Assembly: GCA_029051965.1 (NCBI GenBank)
Contig: JAIDJZ010000425.1
Span: 1-5,699 of the forward strand
Direction: 5' to 3'
DNA: 5,699 bases
Source: Paramuribaculum sp.
GTDB taxonomy: Bacteria > Bacteroidota > Bacteroidia > Bacteroidales > Muribaculaceae
Shown one piece after another: positions 1 to 5,699 of the stretch. The notes under the pieces are model-generated. The model saw only the letters and a list, made by a program, of their open reading frames with translations. It was not told where the DNA came from and did no database searches. The translations under genes and the position numbers were made by a program. The first letter of the stretch is position 1. Each line of letters begins with the position of its first letter.

Positions 1-404
1 ATCTGGTCAATGGTATTCTCAAGGGGTATCTTCCGGAGGATCTTCAGCGGGATTTTCTTGCTTCGACGGGGTTTGACAAGGATGAGATCATCCGTCGGGT
101 CTATCGTGAGCCGGCGGCCAACCGTTTTCTTGCTTCTCTGACCCGATTTCTTGCCGATAAGATCGAGCGTCCGGAGGTGGATGCGCTGGTGACGGATGAG
201 TTCTCGCGGTTTTTCACTAACAATGTGACGCGGGCCTACGGCGATGTCCCTGTGATCCATTTTGTCGGTTCGATTGCGGAGGTGTTCCGCCCGCAGCTTC
301 TTTCAGCGGCTTCGCGCCATTCGCTGACGGTCGGCACGATTGTCGGCAGACCGTTGCCGTTGCTTACGGCATATCATCTTCAAAATTGTATTAAACCAGA
401 CTGA
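1..404 (+). CDS. BadF/BadG/BcrA/BcrD-type ATPase (N-acetylglucosamine-kinase-like), 3' part
   Basis: This is the C-terminal 133 residues of a gene that begins before the window; the frame is open from base 3 to the TGA at 402-404. The text matches the end of the BadF/BadG-type ATPases (ASKHA fold) that Bacteroidales often carry, annotated as N-acetylglucosamine-kinase-like proteins. Telling segments are the helix around PAANRFLASLTRF, the nucleotide-site strand VIHFVGSIAEVF, and the terminal GTIVGRPLPLLTAYH block. The family is usually about 280 residues, so roughly half is missing, including the N-terminal phosphate-binding motif. The likely role is cytoplasmic ATP-dependent phosphorylation of an amino sugar, but the substrate cannot be read from this fragment. 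serB starts 14 bases downstream, so the two are probably co-transcribed. An internal ATG at 177 would give only 75 residues and is not the real start, since family similarity runs upstream of it. Confidence 0.8.
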   Translation, partial: LVNGILKGYLPEDLQRDFLASTGFDKDEIIRRVYREPAANRFLASLTRFLADKIERPEVDALVTDEFSRFFTNNVTRAYGDVPVIHFVGSIAEVFRPQLLSAASRHSLTVGTIVGRPLPLLTAYHLQNCIKPD

Positions 405-418
405 AACTGTCAGAAATA

Positions 419-1657
419 ATGACAAATCATAAATCATCAGGAGCTTCCGACGTGGAGCTGATCATGATCAATATTTCCGGCCATGACCGTCCGGGTGTCA
501 CCGCGGCGCTGTCGGATATTCTTGCAAAATACAATGCCCAGATTCTGGATATCGGTCAGGCCGACATCCACCATAATCTGACTCTCGGCCTGCTGATAAA
601 GACGAGCAGCGAGGTGTCGGGCGATATTATGAAGGATCTTCTGTTCAAGGGCTATGAACTTGATGTGAAGGTGCGCTTTTCGCCGGTTACGCCCGAGGAC
701 TACGAGCGTTGGGTCGGGATGCAGGGCAAGAATCGCTGGATCATCACGATTCTTGGCCGCAATCTGTCGGCACGCCATATTGCTCTGGTGAGCGGTGTCG
801 TAGCTGAGCAGAATCTCAATATCGACAGCATCCAGCGTCTGACGGGCCGCATGCCGCTTGACGGCCATGAGCCTCAGCTCAGGAAGTCGTGTGTCGAATT
901 TTCGGTCCGCGGAACTCCGCGCGACACGAATGAGATGCAGTGTCGTTTCATGCAGATCGCTTCGGAGGGCGAGGTCGACATTTCGCTGCAGGAAGACACG
1001 ATGTATCGGCGGTGTCGCCGTCTGGTCTGCTTCGATATGGATTCGACGCTGATACGCACTGAAGTCATCGATGAGCTTGCCGAGCGAGCCGGCGTCGGCG
1101 ACAAGGTCAGGGCGATTACAGAGCGTGCGATGCGCGGCGAGATCGACTTCATCGAGAGTTTTACGGAGCGCGTCGCCCTGCTCGAGGGGCTTGACGAGAG
1201 TGTCATGAAGGAGATTGCGGAGAATCTGCCGATCACCGAAGGTGTCGACCGCATGATGACGGTGCTTAAGCGTGCGGGCTACAAGACGGCGATCCTTTCG
1301 GGCGGTTTTACTTATTTCGGCAATTATCTCAAACAGCGGTTCGGTTTCGACTATGTCTATGCCAACGATCTCGAGATCGTCGACGGTAAGCTGACCGGAC
1401 GCTATCTGGGCGATGTCGTCGACGGGCGCCGCAAGGCGGAGCTGCTGCGTCTGATCGCGCAGGTCGAGAATATCAATATCAAGCAGACAATCGCTGTCGG
1501 CGACGGGGCCAATGACCTGCCGATGCTTTCGACGGCCGGTCTTGGAATCGCATTCCATGCCAAACCGAAAGTCAAGGCTGCTTCCGATCAGTCGCTTTCA
1601 ACCATCGGACTCGACGGACTTCTCTATTTCCTCGGGTTCAAGGATTCATTTATCTGA
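419..1657 (+). CDS. serB: Phosphoserine phosphatase SerB with two ACT domains
   Basis: SerB hydrolyses O-phospho-L-serine to serine, the last step of serine biosynthesis, in the cytoplasm. The 412-residue product has a first ACT domain at about residues 13-90 (INISGHDRPGVTAALSDIL), a second at about 105-190, and a HAD phosphatase domain from about 200 to the end. All HAD motifs are intact. Motif I is FDMDST, with nucleophile D206 and acid/base D208. Substrate-contacting residues are E215 and probably R239 in the cap. Motif II is SGG at 294-296, the motif III lysine is probably K339, and GDGANDLPML holds D362 and D366 for magnesium. The two-ACT architecture and length are usual for Bacteroidales SerB; the ACT domains probably sense an amino acid, perhaps serine (inference). 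I chose the ATG at 419 because the next one (464) falls inside the first ACT strand. No Shine-Dalgarno is visible; the leader is A-rich. It follows the kinase-like gene by 14 bases. Confidence 0.95.
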   Translation: MTNHKSSGASDVELIMINISGHDRPGVTAALSDILAKYNAQILDIGQADIHHNLTLGLLIKTSSEVSGDIMKDLLFKGYELDVKVRFSPVTPEDYERWVGMQGKNRWIITILGRNLSARHIALVSGVVAEQNLNIDSIQRLTGRMPLDGHEPQLRKSCVEFSVRGTPRDTNEMQCRFMQIASEGEVDISLQEDTMYRRCRRLVCFDMDSTLIRTEVIDELAERAGVGDKVRAITERAMRGEIDFIESFTERVALLEGLDESVMKEIAENLPITEGVDRMMTVLKRAGYKTAILSGGFTYFGNYLKQRFGFDYVYANDLEIVDGKLTGRYLGDVVDGRRKAELLRLIAQVENINIKQTIAVGDGANDLPMLSTAGLGIAFHAKPKVKAASDQSLSTIGLDGLLYFLGFKDSFI

Positions 1658-1746
1658 AGCCGCGATGTAACAAATCGGGCAGTCATGGCGTCTAATAAAG
1701 ATGTCATATCTCGGAATTCAATCTAAACAATTATAAAATCTCACCA
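1658..1746 (+). other. Intergenic leader before the protease gene, possible promoter region
   Basis: This 89-base gap is the only internal spacer long enough to hold a promoter, and it turns A/T-rich towards the protease start (AATCTAAACAATTATAAAAT just before the ATG at 1747). I found no exact Bacteroidota -7 box (TAnnTTTG) and no terminator-like hairpin after serB. A new transcription start here is therefore inferred from spacing and composition only; read-through from serB remains possible. Confidence 0.3.
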
Positions 1747-4700
1747 ATGAAAAAAGTAAAAAGCATAGTACTTGCGGCGGCATTGTCCGCCATTGCCTCC
1801 GCTCAGGCGGCGGAAGCACCCAAGTGGTTGCGAAATGCAGCGATCTCGCCCGACGGATCGACAGTGGCATTCACTTTCAAGGGCGATATTTTCACAGTGC
1901 CTGTCACTGGCGGAACGGCTGTCCAGCTGACAACTTCGCCCCATTATGATTCGAATCCTGTCTGGACTCCGGACGGAAAACAGCTTGTGTTTACCAGCAA
2001 CCGTCTGGGCAGTGATGACATTTTCATCATGCCGGCAACTGGCGGGACCGCGCGTCGTCTGACGACCTATTCAGGCACGGAGCTTCCTCTGACATTCCTT
2101 CCCGACGGTCGTCTGCTCTTCTCTACAGCCATCATGCCGGCCCGCAGTTCGGCACAGGCTCCTTTTGGCGCGCAGACATATGTTCTCGACATCGAGACAC
2201 CGTCGGCACGTCCGGAGATGTTCTTCTCCGTTCCGATGGCTGCCGCAAGCGCCAACAAATCGGGTCAGGTGCTCTATCAGGACAAGAAGGGTTATGAGAA
2301 CATGTGGCGTAAGCATGAACGTTCGTCGGCTACGGGCGATATATGGCTTGTCAGTCCCGAAGGCCGTTTCACTCAGCTGACAACTTTCAATGGGCATGAT
2401 CTGAATCCGGTCTGGGGGGACAACAACCGTTTCTACTATCTTTCGGAGGCGGGCAATGACAATCTCAATGTTTTCGTGCAGGAAGCCGCTCCCGGAAAAA
2501 CGGCCAAGCCTCTGACGACGTTCACCGACTTTCCTGTCAGATCTCTTTCGGTTGCCGAAAACGGACGGCTGGCGTTCAGCTATGGCGGCGAACTCTATAC
2601 GATGATGCCTTCCGGACAGCCTGAGAAGATCAATGTCTCGATCGTGACGGACGATTACGATGCTGATGTCATCAAGCAGTTCCGGAGCTCAGGCGCGACG
2701 ACTATCGCCCCCAACAAGAAAGGCGACGAGGTCGCTTTCGTGATCCGCGGCGATGTCTATGCGACATCGGTCAAGTATCCGACAACAGTCCGCATCACCA
2801 ATACTCCCGACCAGGAGCGTGTTGTCGACGTGGCTCCCGACGGACGTTCGGTTGTCTACGACTCTGAGCGCAACGGGATCTGGCAGCTGTTCATTTCCAA
2901 GATCAAGAATCCCGAGGAGAAGCAGCTTGCCTATGCTACGGAATTTGTCGAAGAGCCTCTCTACAAGTGCGAGACTTCCGCGCAGCAGCCTGCATTCAGC
3001 CCCGACGGCAAGAAGGTTGCGTTTCTTGAGGACCGCACCACGCTGCGTGTGATCGACGTCGCGACCAAAGAGGTCACTACGGCGCTTGATGGAAAATACA
3101 ATTACTCATATACGGACGGCGACATCAGCTTCGAATGGAGTCCCGACAGCAAATGGCTTCTCATCGACTATATCGGGGAGGGTGGCTGGAACAATTCCGA
3201 TATCGCTCTCGTTGCGGCCGACGGATCGCAGGTTGTCGATCTGACGGAAAGCGGCTATGCCGATGCTCAGCCCCAGTGGGCTCTCGACGGCCGTGCGATC
3301 ACCTATTCGACTGGCCGTTACGGAATGAAGAGCCACGGCAGCTGGGGCAACCAGTCTGACATAATGTTCATGGCTCTCGATCCGGATGCATGGGATGAAT
3401 TCCGCATGACCGAGGAGGAAGCCGCTCTCAAGGAACAGTCCGAAAAGGAAAAGAAGGAGAAAGAGAAATCCGCTGACGATTCAAAAGGAAAGAAAAAAGG
3501 CAAGAAAGACGCTAAGAAAGATTCCAAAAAGAAATCGAAGGCAGACGAAGAGAAGGATGCTGCCAAAGCAAGAAAGCTCGATCTTGACAACCGCCGCTAC
3601 AGAACCGCCCGCCTGACTCCCCAGTCGGGATTCATCGGCAACTATTATGTTTCGAAGAAGGGCGACAAGTTCTACTATGTCGCCGGTGCGACCGAGACTG
3701 GCTATAATCTCTATTGCCGCGATCTGAAGAAAGGTGACACGAAGGTGCTTGCGCGTGGCGTGTCAGGTTCGTTTGTCCCTGATTCGAAGGGCGAAAACCT
3801 GTTCATGATCTCCGGTCGCGGACTGAGCAAGATCCAGCTGTCGGACGGCAAAGTGACTCCGATCGAGTTCGAAGCTCCCTACAACCGTCATCCTTCGCTT
3901 GAGAGAGAATATATCTATGACCACATGCTCAATCAGGTCAAGAATAAATTCTACGATGCCAATATTCACGGTCTGGATTGGTCTGCTATCGGCGAACGCT
4001 ATCGTAAGTTCCTGCCGTATATCAATAACAACCGCGACTTCGCGATACTGATGAGCGAGGTGCTCGGAGAACTTAATGCGTCGCATACAGGCGCAAGCAC
4101 TTCGCCGTATGCCAGCGTTCCTTTCATGTCGACCGCAACATTAGGCGCATTCTACGATCCGGACTTCGACGGCGACGGTCTTAAGGTTGCTGAAGTGTTG
4201 CGCCGCGGTCCGCTTGACAAGAAATCAGTCGACGTCAAGGCCGGCGACATCATTCTCGAAATCGACGGTCAGCCGATCAAGGCAGGCACTGACTATTTCC
4301 CGCTTCTCGAGGGTAAGAGCGGCAAGAAAGTCCGTCTGACTGTCGCCGACAGCAAGGGCAACAAGCGCAGCGTTACGGTCAAACCGATCTCCGGCGACGG
4401 CTCGCTTCTCTATGACCGCTGGGTTGAACATAACGAGCATCTTGTCGACAGCCTTTCGGGCGGCCGTCTGGCCTATGTCCATGTCCGCGGAATGGATTCG
4501 CCGAGCTTCCGCACAGTCTATGACCGTCTGCTCGGCCACTACCGTAACGCTGAGGCAGCGATTGTCGATACCCGCTGGAACGGCGGCGGATGGCTCCACA
4601 ACGACATTGCCCAGCTCCTTTCAGGAAAGGAATATGTGCGCTTCACACCTCGCGGCCGCTATATCGGTTCAGAGCCATTCTCACAGTGGACAAAACCGTC

Positions 4701-5031
4701 AGTGATGCTTGTCAATGAAAGCAACTACAGCGATGCCCACGGAACACCGTTCGTCTATCAGACACTCGGCATCGGTGACGTTGTCGGAGCGCCCGTGCCC
4801 GGAACGATGACAGCTGTCTGGTGGGAAACTCAGATCGATCCGTCGCTTGTTTTCGGAATTCCTCAGGTGACGTCGGTTGACATGAACGGAAACGTTCTTG
4901 AAAACCTTCAGCTCAATCCGGACGTTTTAATCTACAACACACCTCAGGATGTTGTGGACGGCCGCGATGCTCAGCTCGAAGGCGCTGTCAGACATCTTCT
5001 GAACAAACTCGATAATAATAAAAGAAATTAA
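1747..5031 (+). CDS. Exported tricorn-like serine protease (peptidase family S41)
   Basis: This 1094-residue protein is a tricorn protease homologue; archaeal tricorn is similar in size and trims peptides left by the proteasome. A signal peptide (MKKVK, hydrophobic core, likely cut after AQA at residue 21, no lipobox cysteine) points to the periplasm. Beta-propeller repeats follow, with blade turns SPDG 34-37, TPDG 74-77, LPDG 118-121, APDG 363-366, SPDG 418-421 and SPDS 465-468. They form a first propeller at about 25-300 and a second at about 310-705. Then come C1 (about 712-790), PDZ (about 793-880) and the C2 catalytic domain (about 888-1085). The active site looks complete: S779-H780 (NASHTG), nucleophile S995-D996 (NYSDAHG) and E1052 (LENLQLNPD). 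Spacings of 215 and 57 residues nearly equal those of Thermoplasma tricorn (H746, S965, E1023). A lysine-rich insert at 561-610 interrupts the second propeller. The natural substrate is unknown; peptides are likely. bcp follows after 14 bases. Confidence 0.93.
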   Translation: MKKVKSIVLAAALSAIASAQAAEAPKWLRNAAISPDGSTVAFTFKGDIFTVPVTGGTAVQLTTSPHYDSNPVWTPDGKQLVFTSNRLGSDDIFIMPATGGTARRLTTYSGTELPLTFLPDGRLLFSTAIMPARSSAQAPFGAQTYVLDIETPSARPEMFFSVPMAAASANKSGQVLYQDKKGYENMWRKHERSSATGDIWLVSPEGRFTQLTTFNGHDLNPVWGDNNRFYYLSEAGNDNLNVFVQEAAPGKTAKPLTTFTDFPVRSLSVAENGRLAFSYGGELYTMMPSGQPEKINVSIVTDDYDADVIKQFRSSGATTIAPNKKGDEVAFVIRGDVYATSVKYPTTVRITNTPDQERVVDVAPDGRSVVYDSERNGIWQLFISKIKNPEEKQLAYATEFVEEPLYKCETSAQQPAFSPDGKKVAFLEDRTTLRVIDVATKEVTTALDGKYNYSYTDGDISFEWSPDSKWLLIDYIGEGGWNNSDIALVAADGSQVVDLTESGYADAQPQWALDGRAITYSTGRYGMKSHGSWGNQSDIMFMALDPDAWDEFRMTEEEAALKEQSEKEKKEKEKSADDSKGKKKGKKDAKKDSKKKSKADEEKDAAKARKLDLDNRRYRTARLTPQSGFIGNYYVSKKGDKFYYVAGATETGYNLYCRDLKKGDTKVLARGVSGSFVPDSKGENLFMISGRGLSKIQLSDGKVTPIEFEAPYNRHPSLEREYIYDHMLNQVKNKFYDANIHGLDWSAIGERYRKFLPYINNNRDFAILMSEVLGELNASHTGASTSPYASVPFMSTATLGAFYDPDFDGDGLKVAEVLRRGPLDKKSVDVKAGDIILEIDGQPIKAGTDYFPLLEGKSGKKVRLTVADSKGNKRSVTVKPISGDGSLLYDRWVEHNEHLVDSLSGGRLAYVHVRGMDSPSFRTVYDRLLGHYRNAEAAIVDTRWNGGGWLHNDIAQLLSGKEYVRFTPRGRYIGSEPFSQWTKPSVMLVNESNYSDAHGTPFVYQTLGIGDVVGAPVPGTMTAVWWETQIDPSLVFGIPQVTSVDMNGNVLENLQLNPDVLIYNTPQDVVDGRDAQLEGAVRHLLNKLDNNKRN
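3427..3576 (+). other. Lysine-rich low-complexity insert within the protease second propeller
   Basis: Residues 561-610 of the tricorn-like protease contain 21 lysines in 50 positions, interspersed with Glu, Asp, Ser and Ala, and almost no hydrophobic residues. The DNA is correspondingly purine-rich (GAAAAGGAAAAGAAGGAGAA and similar runs) against a more balanced background. Propeller-like sequence continues on both sides: blade text up to about 545, then FIGNYYVSKKGDKFYYV from about 629. This is best read as a long, exposed and probably disordered or helical loop. Charged inserts at this position occur in some bacterial tricorn homologues as far as I recall; a function is not established. Confidence 0.8.
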
Positions 5032-5045
5032 AAAATCCTACTGAA

Positions 5046-5501
5046 ATGAATATTGGTGATAAAATCCCCGAAGTTCTCGGTCTCGACGAAACGGGCCGTG
5101 AAGTGAAGGCAAGTGATTTTGCCGGAAAGAAACTGGTGCTCTATTTCTATCCCAAGGACAATACTTCAGGCTGCACTGCCGAGGCATGTTCGTTCCGTGA
5201 CAATATCGGAGAGCTTGCCGCTAAGGGCTATGAAGTTCTCGGCGTGAGCATCAATACGGCAGATTCTCACCGTAAGTTCATTGAGAAGCAGCAGCTGCCG
5301 TTTCATCTGATCGCTGACACCGACCACCGCCTTACGGAAGAAATGGGTGTCTGGGGAGAGAAGTCGATGTGTGGCCGAAAATATATGGGCACACTGCGCA
5401 CGACTTTCCTGATTGATGAAAATGGAGTTATTACGGATGTTTTCACTCCGAAGCAGATCAAGACGAAAGAGCATGCGACTCAGATTCTGTCGAAAATCTG
5501 A
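5046..5501 (+). CDS. bcp: Thiol peroxidase Bcp (peroxiredoxin, BCP/PrxQ type)
   Basis: Bcp reduces hydrogen peroxide and organic hydroperoxides, using electrons from thioredoxin or a similar donor, in the cytoplasm; no signal peptide is present. The 151-residue product has the usual family length and a full peroxiredoxin fold. The active-site motif PKDNTSGCTAEAC carries the peroxidatic cysteine C43 and the nearby C48, the spacing of a BCP-type resolving cysteine. T40 and R118 (LRTTFLID) complete the conserved catalytic environment, and GVWGEKS at 101-107 is a further family signature. An additional cysteine, C109, follows this motif. The ATG at 5046 is preceded by an A-rich leader with no Shine-Dalgarno, only 14 bases after the protease stop codon, so co-transcription with the protease is likely. 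The gene is followed by a strong terminator. In some Bacteroidales bcp lies near recA; that gene is not visible here. Confidence 0.95.
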   Translation: MNIGDKIPEVLGLDETGREVKASDFAGKKLVLYFYPKDNTSGCTAEACSFRDNIGELAAKGYEVLGVSINTADSHRKFIEKQQLPFHLIADTDHRLTEEMGVWGEKSMCGRKYMGTLRTTFLIDENGVITDVFTPKQIKTKEHATQILSKI

Positions 5502-5530
5502 CAGCTGACCCGTTTAAGATAATAAAGCAG

Positions 5531-5586
5531 CAGAGTGTGTGTCATTGCGGCGAGAGGTCCGTTAATGACACACACTCTGACTTTTT
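5531..5586 (+). terminator. Intrinsic terminator after bcp
   Basis: The arms CAGAGTGTGTGTCATT (5531-5546) and AATGACACACACTCTG (5564-5579) are perfect reverse complements, giving a 16-bp stem. Inside the 17-base loop, CGG at 5548-5550 can pair with CCG at 5559-5561, extending the hairpin to an 8-base apical loop. The tract CTTTTT follows at 5581-5586. The hairpin starts 29 bases after the bcp stop codon, so it probably ends the protease-bcp transcript. On the other strand the flank is only moderately T-rich (CTGCTTTATTATCTT), so strong bidirectional action is less certain. Confidence 0.9.
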
Positions 5587-5699
5587 ATGATGTCCGGAAC
5601 AAAGCGTCGGGAGCGGATGTTATAAGTAAGAGTTCAAATTTAAACGATAGTAAGAGAACGAAAATCTTTTATACAATCTGCTGCTTCTTTTCTGCCGCT
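5587..5699. other. A/T-rich region after the terminator, no gene recognised
   Basis: These 113 bases contain no convincing coding frame or RNA gene. They become A/T-rich from about 5620, as expected of an upstream region for a gene starting beyond the window. On the minus strand, TAAATTTG (plus-strand CAAATTTA, 5635-5642) fits the Bacteroidota -7 consensus TAnnTTTG exactly, but no clear -33 TTTG lies at the usual distance upstream. An exact plus-strand match was not found. Confidence 0.4.

Noticed and set aside
437..1558. A 373-residue open frame on the minus strand opposite serB.
   Set aside because: It lies codon-on-codon opposite serB, whose codon use avoids TTA, CTA and TCA, the codons that would create stops on the other strand. 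The translation has no recognisable domain, while serB has every motif of its family.
1658..1746. A candidate Bacteroidota promoter box TATCTCGG in the gap before the protease.
   Set aside because: It misses two of the conserved positions of TAnnTTTG, and I see no TTTG at the right distance upstream, so it is not called as a promoter.
2165..3359. Several arginine- and serine-rich plus-strand frames within the protease gene (for example at 2165-2380, 2753-3052 and 3135-3359).
   Set aside because: They are out-of-frame shadows of the protease reading frame, with composition set by the GC-rich codons and no recognisable motifs.
3318..3590. A minus-strand frame rich in Phe and Ser opposite the lysine-rich insert, resembling a membrane peptide.
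   Set aside because: The Phe/Ser richness is simply the complement of the AAG/AAA/GAA codons of the insert. It has no independent support and sits inside a clear gene.
1..5699. The possibility of a defence system, mobile element, CRISPR array or gene cluster of a new kind.
   Set aside because: All long frames belong to well-known housekeeping or protease families. There are no transposase or integrase motifs, no direct-repeat arrays and no cluster of unknown small genes.

Overview
The window reads as an ordinary chromosomal stretch from a member of the Bacteroidota, most likely the order Bacteroidales. Four lines of evidence support this. The three complete proteins resemble Bacteroidales forms: a SerB with two ACT domains, an exported tricorn-type protease, and a Bcp-type peroxiredoxin. 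None of the three start codons has a convincing Shine-Dalgarno sequence; all are preceded by A/T-rich leaders, as is usual in this phylum. The first, partial gene ends in a C-terminus typical of the BadF/BadG-type sugar-kinase-like ATPases of Bacteroidales. The coding DNA is fairly GC-rich for the order, which would suit Muribaculaceae or a similar family, but that placement is a guess.

All four genes lie on the + strand. Positions 1-404 hold the 3' part of a BadF/BadG/BcrA/BcrD-type ATPase (N-acetylglucosamine-kinase-like). Fourteen bases later comes serB (419-1657), a phosphoserine phosphatase with two N-terminal ACT domains and a C-terminal HAD domain. An 89-base gap follows, the only internal gap large enough for a promoter. 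Next is a large exported tricorn-like serine protease (1747-5031) with a signal peptide, two beta-propellers, a C1/PDZ/C2 core and an intact catalytic set. After another 14-base gap comes bcp (5046-5501), a thiol peroxidase. A strong hairpin terminator with a perfect 16-bp stem (5531-5586) closes the unit. The last 113 bases are A/T-rich, without a recognisable gene, and are probably the upstream region of the next gene.

Spacing suggests two transcription units: (sugar-kinase-like ATPase)-serB, and tricorn-bcp. The genes do not form an obvious pathway. SerB makes serine in the cytoplasm, the tricorn-like protease probably trims peptides in the periplasm, and Bcp detoxifies hydroperoxides in the cytoplasm. 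I see no mobile element, CRISPR array, tRNA or rRNA, and no convincing novel system. The most distinctive feature is a 50-residue, extremely lysine-rich insertion inside the second beta-propeller of the protease.
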